DNA of 64,000 bases from Hedera helix (lineage: Eukaryota > Streptophyta > Magnoliopsida > Apiales > Araliaceae): NCBI GenBank assembly GCA_947179155.2, contig OX359273.1, positions 44,277,023-44,341,022 of the forward strand. Reading direction: 5' to 3'. The notes below the pieces were generated by a model that saw only the letters and a program-made list of their open reading frames with translations, ran no database searches and had not been told where the DNA came from. Numbering within the stretch: the stretch's first letter is position 1; the number at the start of each line of letters is the position of its first letter. Shown one piece after another: positions 25,641 to 38,832 of this stretch. The position numbers and the translations under genes are program-made.

Positions 25641-28600
25641 TTACATGATTGTGCAACTACTCTTTTCCTTTGTTTGTTGTGGGGCAGCTTGCTGATACCT
25701 GTTTGATTCGGACCGGTTGTATGTAAACTCGGAAGTATCAAGCCCATACTGTTTACATGCAGAGAACGAAAACACCACAAAAACATCAACCATTAGAAAT
25801 CAAACAAATGTTGAGTAAATTATGCAAAGAATATTAAACACAATATAAGTATATTATGACCCAATGGAGATCCATTTCGTAGACTAGATAACTAAGCAAC
25901 TTGATGGTGCACGTACATGGGAAGGATGTGAGAATAATAAGCTGGAAGGGCTTCCATCGCATATAATACTTTCACATGAACCCTTGTCTCGACGTTAGAA
26001 GAAAATAAAGAGTACTTTGAAGTGGACTACACAACCTAACTGTAACAAATTTGTGGTGGTAATTTATAGGTAGAGAGAGCACTATGCTAATTCTAAATCC
26101 AGCAAGTACATCATGGTGATATTCGGGAAAAAGGATCTAATTGATACCAAAGAAAAACTAATAGCAGATAACTTTTTAAAATTTGGACTACCAACAAACT
26201 AATACAAAATCTAGTAATATTTCAACTCAATGAGAAAGTTCACAAGGGAAGCACAATACGGTTGAAAAGCAAAATATAGATCCGACATCAAATTTTTTGA
26301 AATAAAAACAAGATCACCACAAATAATTCAGATATAACTTGCACCGTTCAATAATCATGAATAGGCCATAAGATATTAAGTATGATATTTAGTTGACATT
26401 CACAAAAAATATTTAATGAATGCTGCTCTTTCATCAGATTGGCTAGTCACTGATGATAAAATTTATGATGAATACTTTTTAAAAAGTTATTTCCATACAA
26501 TACTTATCAAAAGTTTATTCATTCTTACTGTTATTATTTTGACAAGTTTCATTATTAGTATCATATTAGAAGCTGATTCTATCTAGAACTTGCAATGTTT
26601 AAGATGTTCTCATGCTGAATTTATGGTGACCATGCATCTCAAGGTTACCAAAAGGACCACTCCTAAAATTTCTAGAAATGATTTTGAGGAAACATGTACC
26701 TTCTCCCGCATACGCGTACTCCAAGCATCACTCCTGCTGGGACGTTGGTCAAGGGCACCAGCAATAGGAACACCTGCTGCTGGAACTTGTGGCCTGTTAT
26801 TGATCAATTGGTGCCGCAGTTGTTGCCTGGGACCACCTATATACTCTTCATCACTAGCATAATCTGCTGGTTTGTTTGCAACCCTTACCAAAAGAGCAAG
26901 CAAGAATACTAGAGCCTGACATTCCACAAGTAATCAGTGAAAACTGGAACCATAACTCACAAAAGGCTTTAAAGGAATATGAACAAAACAACTTTATCTG
27001 GTGATTAAAATAAGAAAACTATTGCACTAAACAGTACAAGGACTCTTCAATTTTAGCATTGCCTATCAGAGGAACCAAAATTATCAGGTCACAGAAGACC
27101 CAACACTTGTTTGCATGTATCATGAGTTCATGATTAATGTGCGCCTAATGTATATACCTCTAGTTAGCACATATGTTTGATGCCTTGGGCACTCCAGGAC
27201 AAGTCTTACAAATTAGACATGGGAATATGGCTATCTTTTAGAAATGACCATGCCAGGGGAGAAAATGAGAGGGCACTAGAATGAGCAGCACACCAACTAC
27301 TTTAGTGGTTTCTATTGAAATCACAGAACGCTACCCCACCTCAAATAGATAAGCTTATACAGGAAATTAGTTAATGCATTACGTAATAAAGCATATTTTA
27401 CATAATTTAAGTATATAGCGATGGAAAGGCAATATGGTTGCGCACAAAATCAGAGGAGTCCACTCTTACCTCCAAAATAACACCCCCAAGAGCAACCCAC
27501 TTAGCGATTTTCCAATTCTTTTCCAGAAACCCGTAAATCATATCAAAGTCTCCAGTTCTATCCGTTGGAATTTCCTGAGACAGATTTATGTGTGTCAAAT
27601 CAGATAAGTAAATATACTATGTTGAAATCAAAAAACACCGAGTAAAATTACCCACGTCTTTCCAGCTTTTGTCAAAGAATATGAACACTGCAAAACTAAG
27701 TTCTGCCAAGATCAACAAGATCACCAGTACTGAATACTGCATTGGCTTAAGGAACCCAGTCACACTTTGAAGACGACAAGCCAAAAGCAAAAGACACAAT
27801 AAAATTATTCCTAAACAGCAATTAATTAAATGATATCATCAGAGAGTTCTGTATCAGATTAAAAATGCTTCTTTTTATGGGGAAGACCATATGCCTAGAG
27901 AATTAGGTTCTACGGAGAACCACCAAAGCCACTTATCCATCAGAGTGACAATTTCAAGAACCAAATCAACAAATTACCCAACCCATACTTCCCACTTGCT
28001 TCACCTTACACATTTCTTCCACCTCACCAAGTGTTCTGATGGGGATCGGACAGGAGCCAAGAAGAATTTCCAATACTTATTTTGGGGAATTTATATTATG
28101 TTAAATTTAGGAGAAATTGGTGTAACTAGGATTTTTATTCAATATTTGCATAAACTGAATTGACAAAGAGCTTGTGTGAGCACCATAAATCATCATTGCA
28201 GTACAAATACAAAAGGTTAGGGTGTAGGTATCGCATCACATATAAAATTAGTGATGATTACCCTCTCGTTTATAGTACTACTAAACTCAAATCATAAAGG
28301 ATAAACGAGCAGTAAGGATACGCAAGACAGACAGAATCCATTCCGTGTTGCTGCTCCAATGCAACCAAAACAAGATATGACGAAGACAATTACACCAAGG
28401 CCAACAAATAAGTATATGAACCTGCACATGCCAAACTTATTAACCAACAATTTATGAGTTTCCAAATAACATCCAAACAGTTAATGTTTATGTACTTTGA
28501 AGTTTCAACAGGGGGAAATATGCATTAATAACTTCAAATACTCTCAATTTTGGAAGATAGATATGCTTAGGGGTTATGTGCTTCAATATGCTGAAACTAA

Positions 28601-29744
28601 ACTAAACAAGATAGAATCAGAAAAATTACTACAAACAATACCAATAAAACAATTCTGGGAGTTGGAGACTTCGACTGATAATAAACATGCTTATTGGGAA
28701 TTATATCTGACAAATGATCTTTTTCTATATGCATATATATATACACACACATATATAGGATTCAGATTGCATTATGTGCATCATCAGCCTCTCCCTTGGT
28801 TTTCCATGCACGGGATCCTTGTGGTTTTCTCAAAAGGTCAAGTAAGATGATCCACTTTCTCCTTTGCTTTTCATGGTCACGGCTTGAGCTGTCATTGGGT
28901 CTTACTAAACCTTAGGACGACAACTTGGTTGAAGGTCTCTTAGTAAATAAAATATGGAAGAAGCGATGTATCACTTGGTATATGACGCTAACGCACTGCT
29001 TCTTCTGGCATTATTAATGATAACTCCTAAGGGAGCCTTTATCTGTTTAAGGCACTGAAGTTATGGTATATTTACGGATTAGCTTCGACCCGTACTGGAC
29101 TCTTTCTTTCACTGAAACTTCAAATCATCATTTATTAATTTGAGTGGAAGCCACTTACAGTGCAGCAAACTTATATTAAAGAAGAAGAATAAAGCTACTG
29201 ATTCCTCTCCAACTGAGGATATAGACGGCAAATACACATATAAAACAGCAAACCGATGTACTAAAACACCAATTGGTGCACTAGAAATACTAGTGATTGC
29301 AATTCCCCAATAAAATGCAGCATTGATTGCTGAAAACAACAAAATTTTAAATTTTTATACATGACTACTGGAAAAATAAACAAAAATAAATATTTTTTCA
29401 ATATACATAACCCAAAAAAAGGATTCAGATTAAATCTATTAATAAAAGAGAGTTAAATCACTTGCTGCATATAACTTAAGTTTGAAAAATTCAATACGGT
29501 ACTGGTGGTTGCTTCTGTTTTCGATCATAGCAAAATACAAATAGTTAAAGAGAAGATGCAGGAAAAACAAGATTGAACAAACACAATATGTATGCAAAAA
29601 CTCAGCTCCATAAAATCACAAATTCAACAATTTGACATAGGATGAAATCCGACAATAACCTGAAAACATAACGAGGTAAAATGTGTCATCTTACCAAGCT
29701 TTAGGCAAGTTATCGAAAATGCTTCCAGACATAGACACAGCCAT
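25641..29744 (-). CDS. TOM2A: TOM2A-like tetraspanin, N-terminal exon missing
   Basis: Six minus-strand exons join in frame: 29744-29695 (from the first in-frame ATG), 28421-28322, 27736-27656, 27574-27470, 26915-26700 and 25748-25641, giving 219 residues. The order of motifs follows TOM2A, a multipass membrane protein of the tonoplast: SIFDNLPKAWFIYLF, a CCG-loop region with Cys residues, helix LVILLILAELSFAVFIFF, helix ALVFLLALLVRVA, then the cytosolic tail with DQRPSRSDAW and STRMREKYGLDTSEFTYN. The C-terminus SSCTIM resembles a prenylation box. Arabidopsis TOM2A is about 280 aa, so about 60 N-terminal residues with the first membrane helix are absent. An acceptor-like ttcttag at 29760-29754 suggests exon 2 of a gene whose exon 1 is lost or outside the window. 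It could be a pseudogene. Confidence 0.85.
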
Positions 29745-29759
29745 CAGCAATCCCTAAGA

Positions 29760-31620
29760 ATCCCTCAAAGCCTATCCTCCAATTCACCAACCATACTAAT
29801 AGTACCCCAGTTTTGTAACAAGATAAATAAATACGTCCACCATTTAATGCAGAAACAAATTAATTGGAGAAATATTTTGTAATAGGTATATCATATTCAG
29901 GTGCAAATATTCTGCTAGAAGCTCGAGGTTAATTTTTTACTGTTGACACGAGCGAAAGAATAAATATAAATACATAATTTAGGACGCAAATTAAGATATA
30001 AATTTTTATTTAAATTATTAAAAAAATATAATTTGACACAAAAATTCTGTATTAATCTTATTTTTTAACGGTTAAATCAAAATTTGTGTTTTAATTTACG
30101 TCCTTAAATTGTGTACATAGTAGCGTCCATAGTCAATTATGTTCTGATCGAAAAAACGATGGCCGAATGATTACGTGTAAAAGGTAGAAATTTAAGAAAG
30201 AAATACTATTTGTTTTAATTTAATTTAAAAATAATTACATTTATTTGTAACCTGAAGTAGGCTGTGTTTAGTGCTTACATATGAGAGAGAAAATATTTAT
30301 CTTAAGTAGGCTATGTTTTTCTTTATAATTTAGTTATATAGGATTAAATTATTTATGTGTATTTATAACTGCTTTTTAATCTCTAAGTCTCTGAATGAAC
30401 ATCGGATTTTATACTCCATTTTGAAATGTTAAAAAATATTAATTACTAAATATGTTCATGGCTTGAATGTAACAACAATTATATTCGATGAATTTAATAA
30501 AATAATTATTGAGTTCCATTGCTGTCAACTCTAGGAAAAGATGCATGAAAAAAGCTAATTTACTTTTTGAACCTTATATTTGGCTGTAAGCTAATTATTA
30601 TGACATTTATTTTTAATAAAGGGAGTATAGTCCGTTTTCTTATGGTTGACACATTTACAAAGCATTTGGTTTGCCATCACTTAAGTTAGCAGATGAATAA
30701 TAATAAGCGCACAAAAATCAAACATAAAATTATTTTCACTATTAAAAAATAATATTTTACACTAAAATTCGTACTAAATTTTAAATAAATATAATATTTA
30801 ATTTATATTTAAATATTGTATATTTAATATTGTCCTTTTAACAGTTAGCTTGTACTTTCAGTTTGTGTGCGTCAGTGGGCAGATTAAGTCCACGCCAGAT
30901 CTTTCCAAGTCATGGGCCTGTGAGTATTAGCACAGCCCATTTCGTTAATTCTTTCTACTGGTAATTTAATGTCCAACAAGTAGTATAGTTTAATTGGCTA
31001 CCAAATCCTTCAACTATTGAGTTTTTTTTTTTGGTCATCCCACTTCTAAGTTAATGCAGGGTAGGATCCATTTATTGTAGGCCCAATAACAATTTTTGGA
31101 AAGTAGAGTTTAAAAAGTCTGTAAAAATAGGCGTATACAAGTGTCTATAGAATCACTTCTTTCTAGCTGAAATAGGTACCAATAAAAGATGAAAGATTGT
31201 TTTATCAAAACTCCTAAACTTTATTCACGAAGGTCCACTACACAGCCCCAACTCCATCTGCATAGCTAAATCTCATTATTTGACAGCACATTTAATAGGC
31301 CCAACTCAAACACCCAACAGATGAGGGCCCATCATTACCCCATGTTCCATCACCCAAAATAAAGTAGAGGGTCCATCATAAAACATGTTCCGTCAAGTGT
31401 GCTCACATATTAACCACCACATATCCACACAAAAAAGCATCACCTAAGCACTTCTTGCTGTGGCAAATAATAGGAGATATCAAATTGGTCCACTGTTTGC
31501 CAATTCTCATCTTTGTGGATTGTCAAGACCTGACACTAAAAATTGCATCAATGTGATTATTAGTGCATTGCCGGAACATGCAAGTGTGAGTGTGAAATCC
31601 AAGACAATGTGCAGGTGTCA
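29760..31620. other. Intergenic DNA between APRR2 and the tetraspanin gene
   Basis: I searched both strands by eye for the missing tetraspanin exon 1 and did not find it. An inverted-repeat element occupies about 29972-30110, and a related AT-rich stretch lies at 30715-30840. The region 31200-31600 is probably the 3'UTR and 3' flank of APRR2. Confidence 0.5.
29972..30110. mobile_element. Short MITE with GGACG-type inverted ends
   Basis: The left end reads aatttaggacgcaaattaa and the right end ttaatttacgtccttaaatt, which pair as inverted repeats. The interior (aatataatttgacac, acggttaaat) resembles stretches at about 30720-30840, 42930-43075 and 50210-50330, so it appears to be a dispersed family. 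Confidence 0.6.
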
Positions 31621-31622
31621 AG

Positions 31623-34600
31623 TCAGCGGAAATGCGTGCCTTGAGTGTGAGGTGGGATGGAGGAGATGCCTTGTTTAGAGAGCTCGGTTAGCACACTCTC
31701 CGTGGATGGAGGTTTAAGGCCTAATGGCAGGGGCAGCCATGGCTTGCTTATTGCTTCCGTCACAACTTTGTCAATTACCTCTTCGGCCTGCATGCATTTT
31801 ACACAAAGGAAAGCAAAACACGAAAAATTATCAAAAACTGTGAACTCATTTTGGAGGGATTATAGTTGACTCATCTTTTGATCATTTTGGAGGGATTATA
31901 GTTGACTCATCTTTTGATCTAATAAAATTAGAGATGTCGATATTCGGTTCAACCTTCCTAGCAATAACAATGAATATTTGATGTGCAATACACATGGTTC
32001 GTACCTAGTTATATTGATTACTTTTACTCACCTTCATTAAATAATTTCTCACTGTTTTAGTACATGGTAGTAAAATATCAACTCAGTGACAGACCTAAAC
32101 AGCTTCTTTCATAGTAGTGCAATTACTGAGTATTCAAACTTTTTTTAATCAACTAATCAAACAACCAGTTCAATATTAGCCCAGAACATCGGTGGATATA
32201 TTTAGTGAATTACCGGATGAGAGTCGAGCGTATTATGTGGCAACTGACAGCTATACATTCTGTCGTAGCTCTGAAACTGAGATGCATTCTGCAAATCCAA
32301 CAAACAGACATATAGTTAATAACCCATTTAACTCCTGCAGCCACGGATGTGCACTTGCTTAACTGCATGACAACGTAAAGTCGAGTAAACATACTTGAGG
32401 AAAGGGGGGACATGGTCCAACTAGTTGTGGCATCATAGGGCAACCCCATGCATTAGAATGCATCTGAAATAAGATATGTTAATGACTATTCTGAAAGAGT
32501 TAAAAGTATATGTGAGCTGTGTTGGGTTTTTTCTATAAAAATCTTATTTATCTATTTATTTAATGTTTATTTATGTTAGACATTTATTTATTAATAAAAT
32601 TATATCATTCGTCATTCATTAAATGGTCATTTATTTTATTTATATAAATCTCCAAATTTATATATATTATGATTTATGTGTAAAAATAAGTATTATACAC
32701 AGAAAATATAAATCATATGTAATATATATAAATAAAGATATAATGGTTAACCTATAATAATTTAGAGATATTATCATGTAAGTTATAGTGTTTTAATGGA
32801 GATGATTTATTTTAATCATGGAAATTGAACTTCTAATTAAAATACTAGTGCATAAACAGTATGCATTAAACGGATCATGTGATAATATTTTATTTATAAA
32901 ATATTTTTATATAAATACTAATTTGTAAATGTTTCTTAATTTTGAAATAATAATGGACTTAATATTATTATATATATTAATTTAATATCCAACGAGTGAA
33001 ATTATATTGTGTTAATTAATACCTCGGAATGTTAATTAATATATTTAATTAATATCAGGAATATTATTATTGTCAAAACATCTATAAAAAAATTTATAAG
33101 ATAATTTATTATTGATCATAGAATCTTGGCCAAGTCTTTTAATATTTATTATTAATTTAATTGTTAAATCAATTTATGATTAAATGAAGATAAATTATGG
33201 ACTTGTGAAATTAGTTTAAATATATTGAGATTATATTTAATTCTGAAATATTTATGTACATCTATAGAGAAAATATTTATAGTTTACTAGTAAAGAGTTT
33301 ACTTTAATAAATTTATGGACTGAAGTGCAATTACAATCATTTAGTGAAATTAATTGTAATTAATATTTATTTAGTATATTATTATTAGATAATAATATAT
33401 AAATAAGTAGGAGTCAGAATAGGAATCCCTTAGGATCCTCATCCTAGCCTAGTATGACTCAGTTTTATTAGATAGATAATGATCAATAAGGATATAAATA
33501 TATCATTGATCAAATACGTGAAAAAGAGGTTATTATTCCAAATTAGAGTAAAGATCAGTATATACTCTCTCTTTCTCTCTTCTTAGAAAAAACACGTAAA
33601 AATATTTTTTCATAAAAATGCTTTGGTAACCACACTCCAAATTTAGCATAAGGTCATAGAAAGGAAAATCTTGAAGATACTCGAAAATTCAAACGTGTTA
33701 ATCCAACCAAGCACTAAATAACAATTCATACGATAAATACATGATATATATATATATATAATTGTTTTGTATAAAACTATAATCATGATCATGTTTTATT
33801 AAAAAATTTAAAACTACTTTTCAGATAATTTTCCCAACAAGCTCGACCTCAAAATACTTCTAACAAGTTTTTCTCCATTTGAGAAATTTGGAAAGTGATG
33901 AGTGGTGAATGTACTAGATCATCATGTTGTGCAAACTAAGACATTGCTAACATAAAAAATAAAAATAAAAACAAATATCAACACCTCCAAATGATACTAC
34001 AAAAACTGAATAAAGCCTATCAAGTGGTTTCGTCAAGTCTGGTCAAAGAACTGAGACGATGCAACTATGAGTGTCGACTTTAATTTGTGGTATTGATCTC
34101 TGCAACAAAACTCTGGCCATTGGGATCTCTATAAGATCGTACATCTATATCCAACAACTAAATGTGTGGTAACCCCCTGAAAAAATATCATGGATGGGTA
34201 TCGACTCCACGAGTATATTTACCTTGTTCTAGATGCCATAACTCTCAATGCTATGCAAACAACACTCCAAAGCAATATGTTTTAGTCTAAAGAAAATAGT
34301 ACAGTTTATAAGAGTGCAGCAAGTGTTACCGCTGGATAAGGCTTCCAATTCCAACTTTCTGTAGACTGCCATGGAGGATAATAAGGAGAGCCCCACATTT
34401 GGACTCCAATGGGATAGTTGCTAGGAGGTACCCAAGCTGGATAGACCTGGCCGCCTGGGAGGGCACAAGTAGAGTGATATGGAGGGAAAGCCATTACAGG
34501 TCTATGTGGATAATAACTCCGCTCCTTCGGTAAAATGTGCCTCTGCTGCATTCTATATTTCTGCTTGAAAATTGAAAGTGAAACATCTAATTAATGGTTT

Positions 34601-37600
34601 TAATGTTAGAAATGCTGTTTTATATGTTTCATTCCCTAAATCATATGATTTATGACATGGTACTCCAATATATTTAAATTGAAAGTAGTTTAAATCTTCA
34701 AAACAAGAGAAAATGAAAATTTTCTGACAAGTTGTTTGGACATGCAAAAATGAATCTAAGGAAGTTGGTCTTAATCAGTCAATGAGTTAAGGTACATAAC
34801 AAACACTATGAACTTGCTGAATAATCGTATTAAAATTATTTCCTTCCGAGGAAAGTGGATAAGTACAAAATTTAAATAACAAGACTGGGTTACCAGTGGT
34901 TCTTTTCTAAGAAGATAGAATGTTTTTTTGCATCTCAATATTATAACTGTAAATGGGATCATTAAACAACTTGTCTATGATTTCTTGAATCAAAACAGTA
35001 GAGATTGTTGGAGTTTCAAACAGAGAATTACGCTAACCTGGAGATGACTCGCTACATTATGTCTAGTTAAACCTTCCACTTTCATAACCTCTAATATTTT
35101 AGAAGGAATGGCCTGATCTACACCAAGTTGCTCTACAGCCCGCACAAATTTTTTGTGCAGTTCAGATGTCCAGTCTACCTGAAACCCAACAATAGATGAT
35201 CAAATCACATTCATAGATAAAACAATCACCCTAGATAACTACGTCCATTAGTGATCTAAGAGATTGTGTTCATGTTGAATCTACTGTATGCTTGTGAACG
35301 GGATTCAGCCTGATTTCTACATCTGAAGTTATAGGCTTAAGGACAAGTTGTCTGTCAAAGATTACTTCCACCAAAACAATTCAATTGTGTATATACTTAG
35401 ATAAGTAAATCTCAAAATCCCATATCCAATGTTTTTGAGTTTCATAATTTTCAATTTCGTGTCAGCAAATCCATTCAAGTGTAGCAGTTTTGATGAAGAG
35501 TGGCCTTGAAAGAATTTGCTACCATAATTTACAGGTAAATTTTAGATGTGAACCAATGAATTCAACTTCATTGAGAAACTCGTTATGCAATATAGAGTGG
35601 AATAGTTTCGATTATTGTAGACTTACAAAAGAGTATTCACTTAGAACTAGTTTTAAGAATTTAAGGCTTGTCTAGGCAAGAACGCTGAAAAGGGGGAAAT
35701 AATAATAGTGTGCAATACTTGGTCCATGTCATTAAGACATAATAATAAGCTCAACAATTGAAATAAAGGACTTAATTTGGCCCCTAAGGAGCTCAAATGT
35801 CAAATCAAGGATCTGGCATATACACAAACTAGCAGGGATATCTCAAGGTTGGAATATCATAAAGGCAACTTCTTTTTGTGTCCCAGAAATAAAAAAGAAG
35901 GAAAATCTTAATAAGATGGGTAAATCTACAAACTAAACTTGAGAATATTCACAACAACGTAGGAAACCACCCCAATTAGTTGAGAATATTAATAACAACG
36001 CACCAACTTACCTTCATCCTTTTCCGATTAGCTTTAAAACAGGTTGAATTATGAAATTGAGATGCTTTATTATGCTTTTTAGAATCACTGCAGAAATTGC
36101 TTTTTAGAATCACCGATAAAACATTACTTTTATCGTTACAACCATTAGCTAATTCATCCTCCTCTCTAATATTAGCCTCCCCTAATCCTTTAGGTGGGCT
36201 CATCTGAACAGTAGTTTCAGCTACTGAATCACCAAAAGTGGTTTCGACAGATTTAGATTCCCCATCTTGCTCCATGCTTTCTTTATCTGTTAACGTGTTA
36301 GTTTGATCTTGGCAATCCCCATCATTTAGTAACCTCACTCCTCTTTTTAATTGTGGGGTTGAAGGAGCCGGATACTTGTCACTTCCTGCTGACATTTCCT
36401 GAATATTTTCTTGAATTTGAGAATCATAGTCTGTTTTGACATAGATTTGATTATCTGATTCTCCATTCTCTAATTGGAGCTGCAGCATAGAAGCCACAGA
36501 TTCTTTGACAGGCTTCAATGATTCAGAGAGGTCCTTTCCTCCCGCGTTGAATGCCTGCTTGAGCAAACATAATCAGGAAACTATAATAATTTTAATAATA
36601 ATAACGGTAAACATGATGAGGATAGAAGTCATAGAACTACAGACCTTGTGAACTACATGCTGCCATATATTTCTAATTTTTTCATCCAAGAGTGGTTTCC
36701 TTAAGAATTCAACTGCTCCAAGCTATAATATTGGTAAAGAAAGATAAAGAATTACTAGATTGACAAACATTTTCTTTATTTGTTACACATAAGTCAACTC
36801 AAAGTCAAAATTTCTGCATCACTGCTATTGATTTTGATAGAGTGACAACACAATGATTAGTGAGCAGAACAGATACATTCAACTCTATAAGAATCATGGT
36901 GAATTGTTTGTCTGTCTTCATCACTAATATGCATGCATTTGTCGATGCATTAAGAGCTTAGAACTCACCGCAATGCACTTCATCATGGTGTTCAGACAGT
37001 GCATTTCTGAAGTCACTGTATCCAGAACATAATTGCATCATGTCAGAAGCTGGTAAATAGAATGACCCATATCATGGTCTCTGCCTTGTGTGAAACGGAA
37101 TTACATTTCGTTTTGATGTTGATTCAACAGATAATCAAGAAAGATCAAGCCAATTTTAAAGATAGAGTAGTGACAGGAAACAGTTCTATACAAGACTCAA
37201 TCATACGACAAAAAAATCCACTATATATTTCATTAATCAAAAATTGAAACTTAAATCTTTGATATAGAATCAGGATAAGTACTGTTTACTACACTTACTA
37301 ATGGTAGGCAAATCCTTAGCAGTCTCTAGAAACATGAATCTCCCTTCACTGTTGTCAGTATTCACCTGCGTAAGTGGATATTTTCAAAACAACAGTTTAT
37401 GCACAGTAATACAATAGGAATGAGCAAAAAAACTAGTGTATCAGTGCAACTGGATAAGAGTATGTTACACTGAAAAGTCACTGTGCAGTTACTATTGGAA
37501 GAACAAATAGCGTTTGAACTATAATAAAGAGTTCTTTTTGCACCAAATACTTTCATGCTTTAAACACTTCAATATAATGATGGTTCTTTCTGTTTAATTT

Positions 37601-38788
37601 ACCTCTACAAGAGCAACATGGAAGCCATCGACACTGCTGGAAATGGCTGACAAAGCTTCATTCTCGTTGTAGAATGTAGAAACTGTAAAAGATAAGGGCA
37701 AAACAGTATCATCACATAAATGTAGAAAGTTAAAACTCAGATTATATATATATATATATATATAGGAAGCCTTTCTCCAACGGACCAAAGTTTACAAACC
37801 AAAAACGAACTTAATACATTAAGCAACAAAAGCAACACGGAGCAAATTTTTTAGCCAGCTGGCACTTTTGTCAACCAAACACAAACTAAATACATTTAAT
37901 ACATTAAGCAACAAAACAAAAAAGGATAATTTTCAAGCCAAATATATTAATATTGGAACAAATATATCAAGATATTGCAATAATGGTATTGATATATTTT
38001 TAAGTCAAATATATCAATATTGGAACAAATATATCAAGATGATGAAATAACGATATTGATATATTTTCAAGTCAAACATATCAATATTAGAGCAAATATA
38101 TCAAGATAATGCAATAACGATATAATTGATATATTTTGATATATTTTCAAGCCAAATATATCAATATTAAATCAAATGTATTTGACTTGATCTAATATTG
38201 ATATATTTGACTTGGCAATATATCAAAATATATCAATTATATCGTTATCGTATTATCTTGATATATTTACTCTAATATTAATATATTTGGCTTGAAAATA
38301 TATCAATATCGTTATTTCATCATCTTGATATATTTGTTCCAATATTGATATATTTTGCTTGAAAATATATCAATATTGTTATTTTCATCATCTTGATATA
38401 TTTGTTCCAATATTAATATACTTGGCTTGAAAATATATCAATACCGTTATTTCATCATCTTGATATATTTGTTCCAATATTGATATATTTAGCTTAAAAA
38501 TATATCAATACCGTTATTGCAGTATCTTGATATATTTGTTCCAATATTGATATATTTGGCTTGAAAATATATCAATACCATTACTGCAGTATCTTGATAT
38601 ATTTGTTCCAATATTGATATATTTGGCTTGAAAATTATCCTTTTTTGTTTTGTTGCTTAATGTATTAAGTTCGTGTTTGGTTGATAAAAGTGTCAGCTAG
38701 CTCAAAAATTTGCTCTGCGTTGCTTTTGTTGCTTAATGTATTAAGTTCGTTTTTGGTACGTAAACTTTGGTCAGTTGGAGAAAGGCTT

Positions 38789-38832
<44 letters not shown>

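Noticed and set aside
26590..26927. Plus-strand frames rich in Cys and Trp
   Set aside because: They lie on the opposite strand of the tetraspanin exon at 26915-26700 and are shadows of it.
29109..29342. Minus-strand frame that could be the first tetraspanin exon
   Set aside because: It lies downstream of the SIFDNLPKAW exon in gene order, so it falls inside an intron, and its sequence does not resemble the known N-terminus.
37930..38640. Array of similar 67-base units that might be taken for a satellite
   Set aside because: Units occur in both orientations within the arms of one bounded foldback element, so they were merged into that element.
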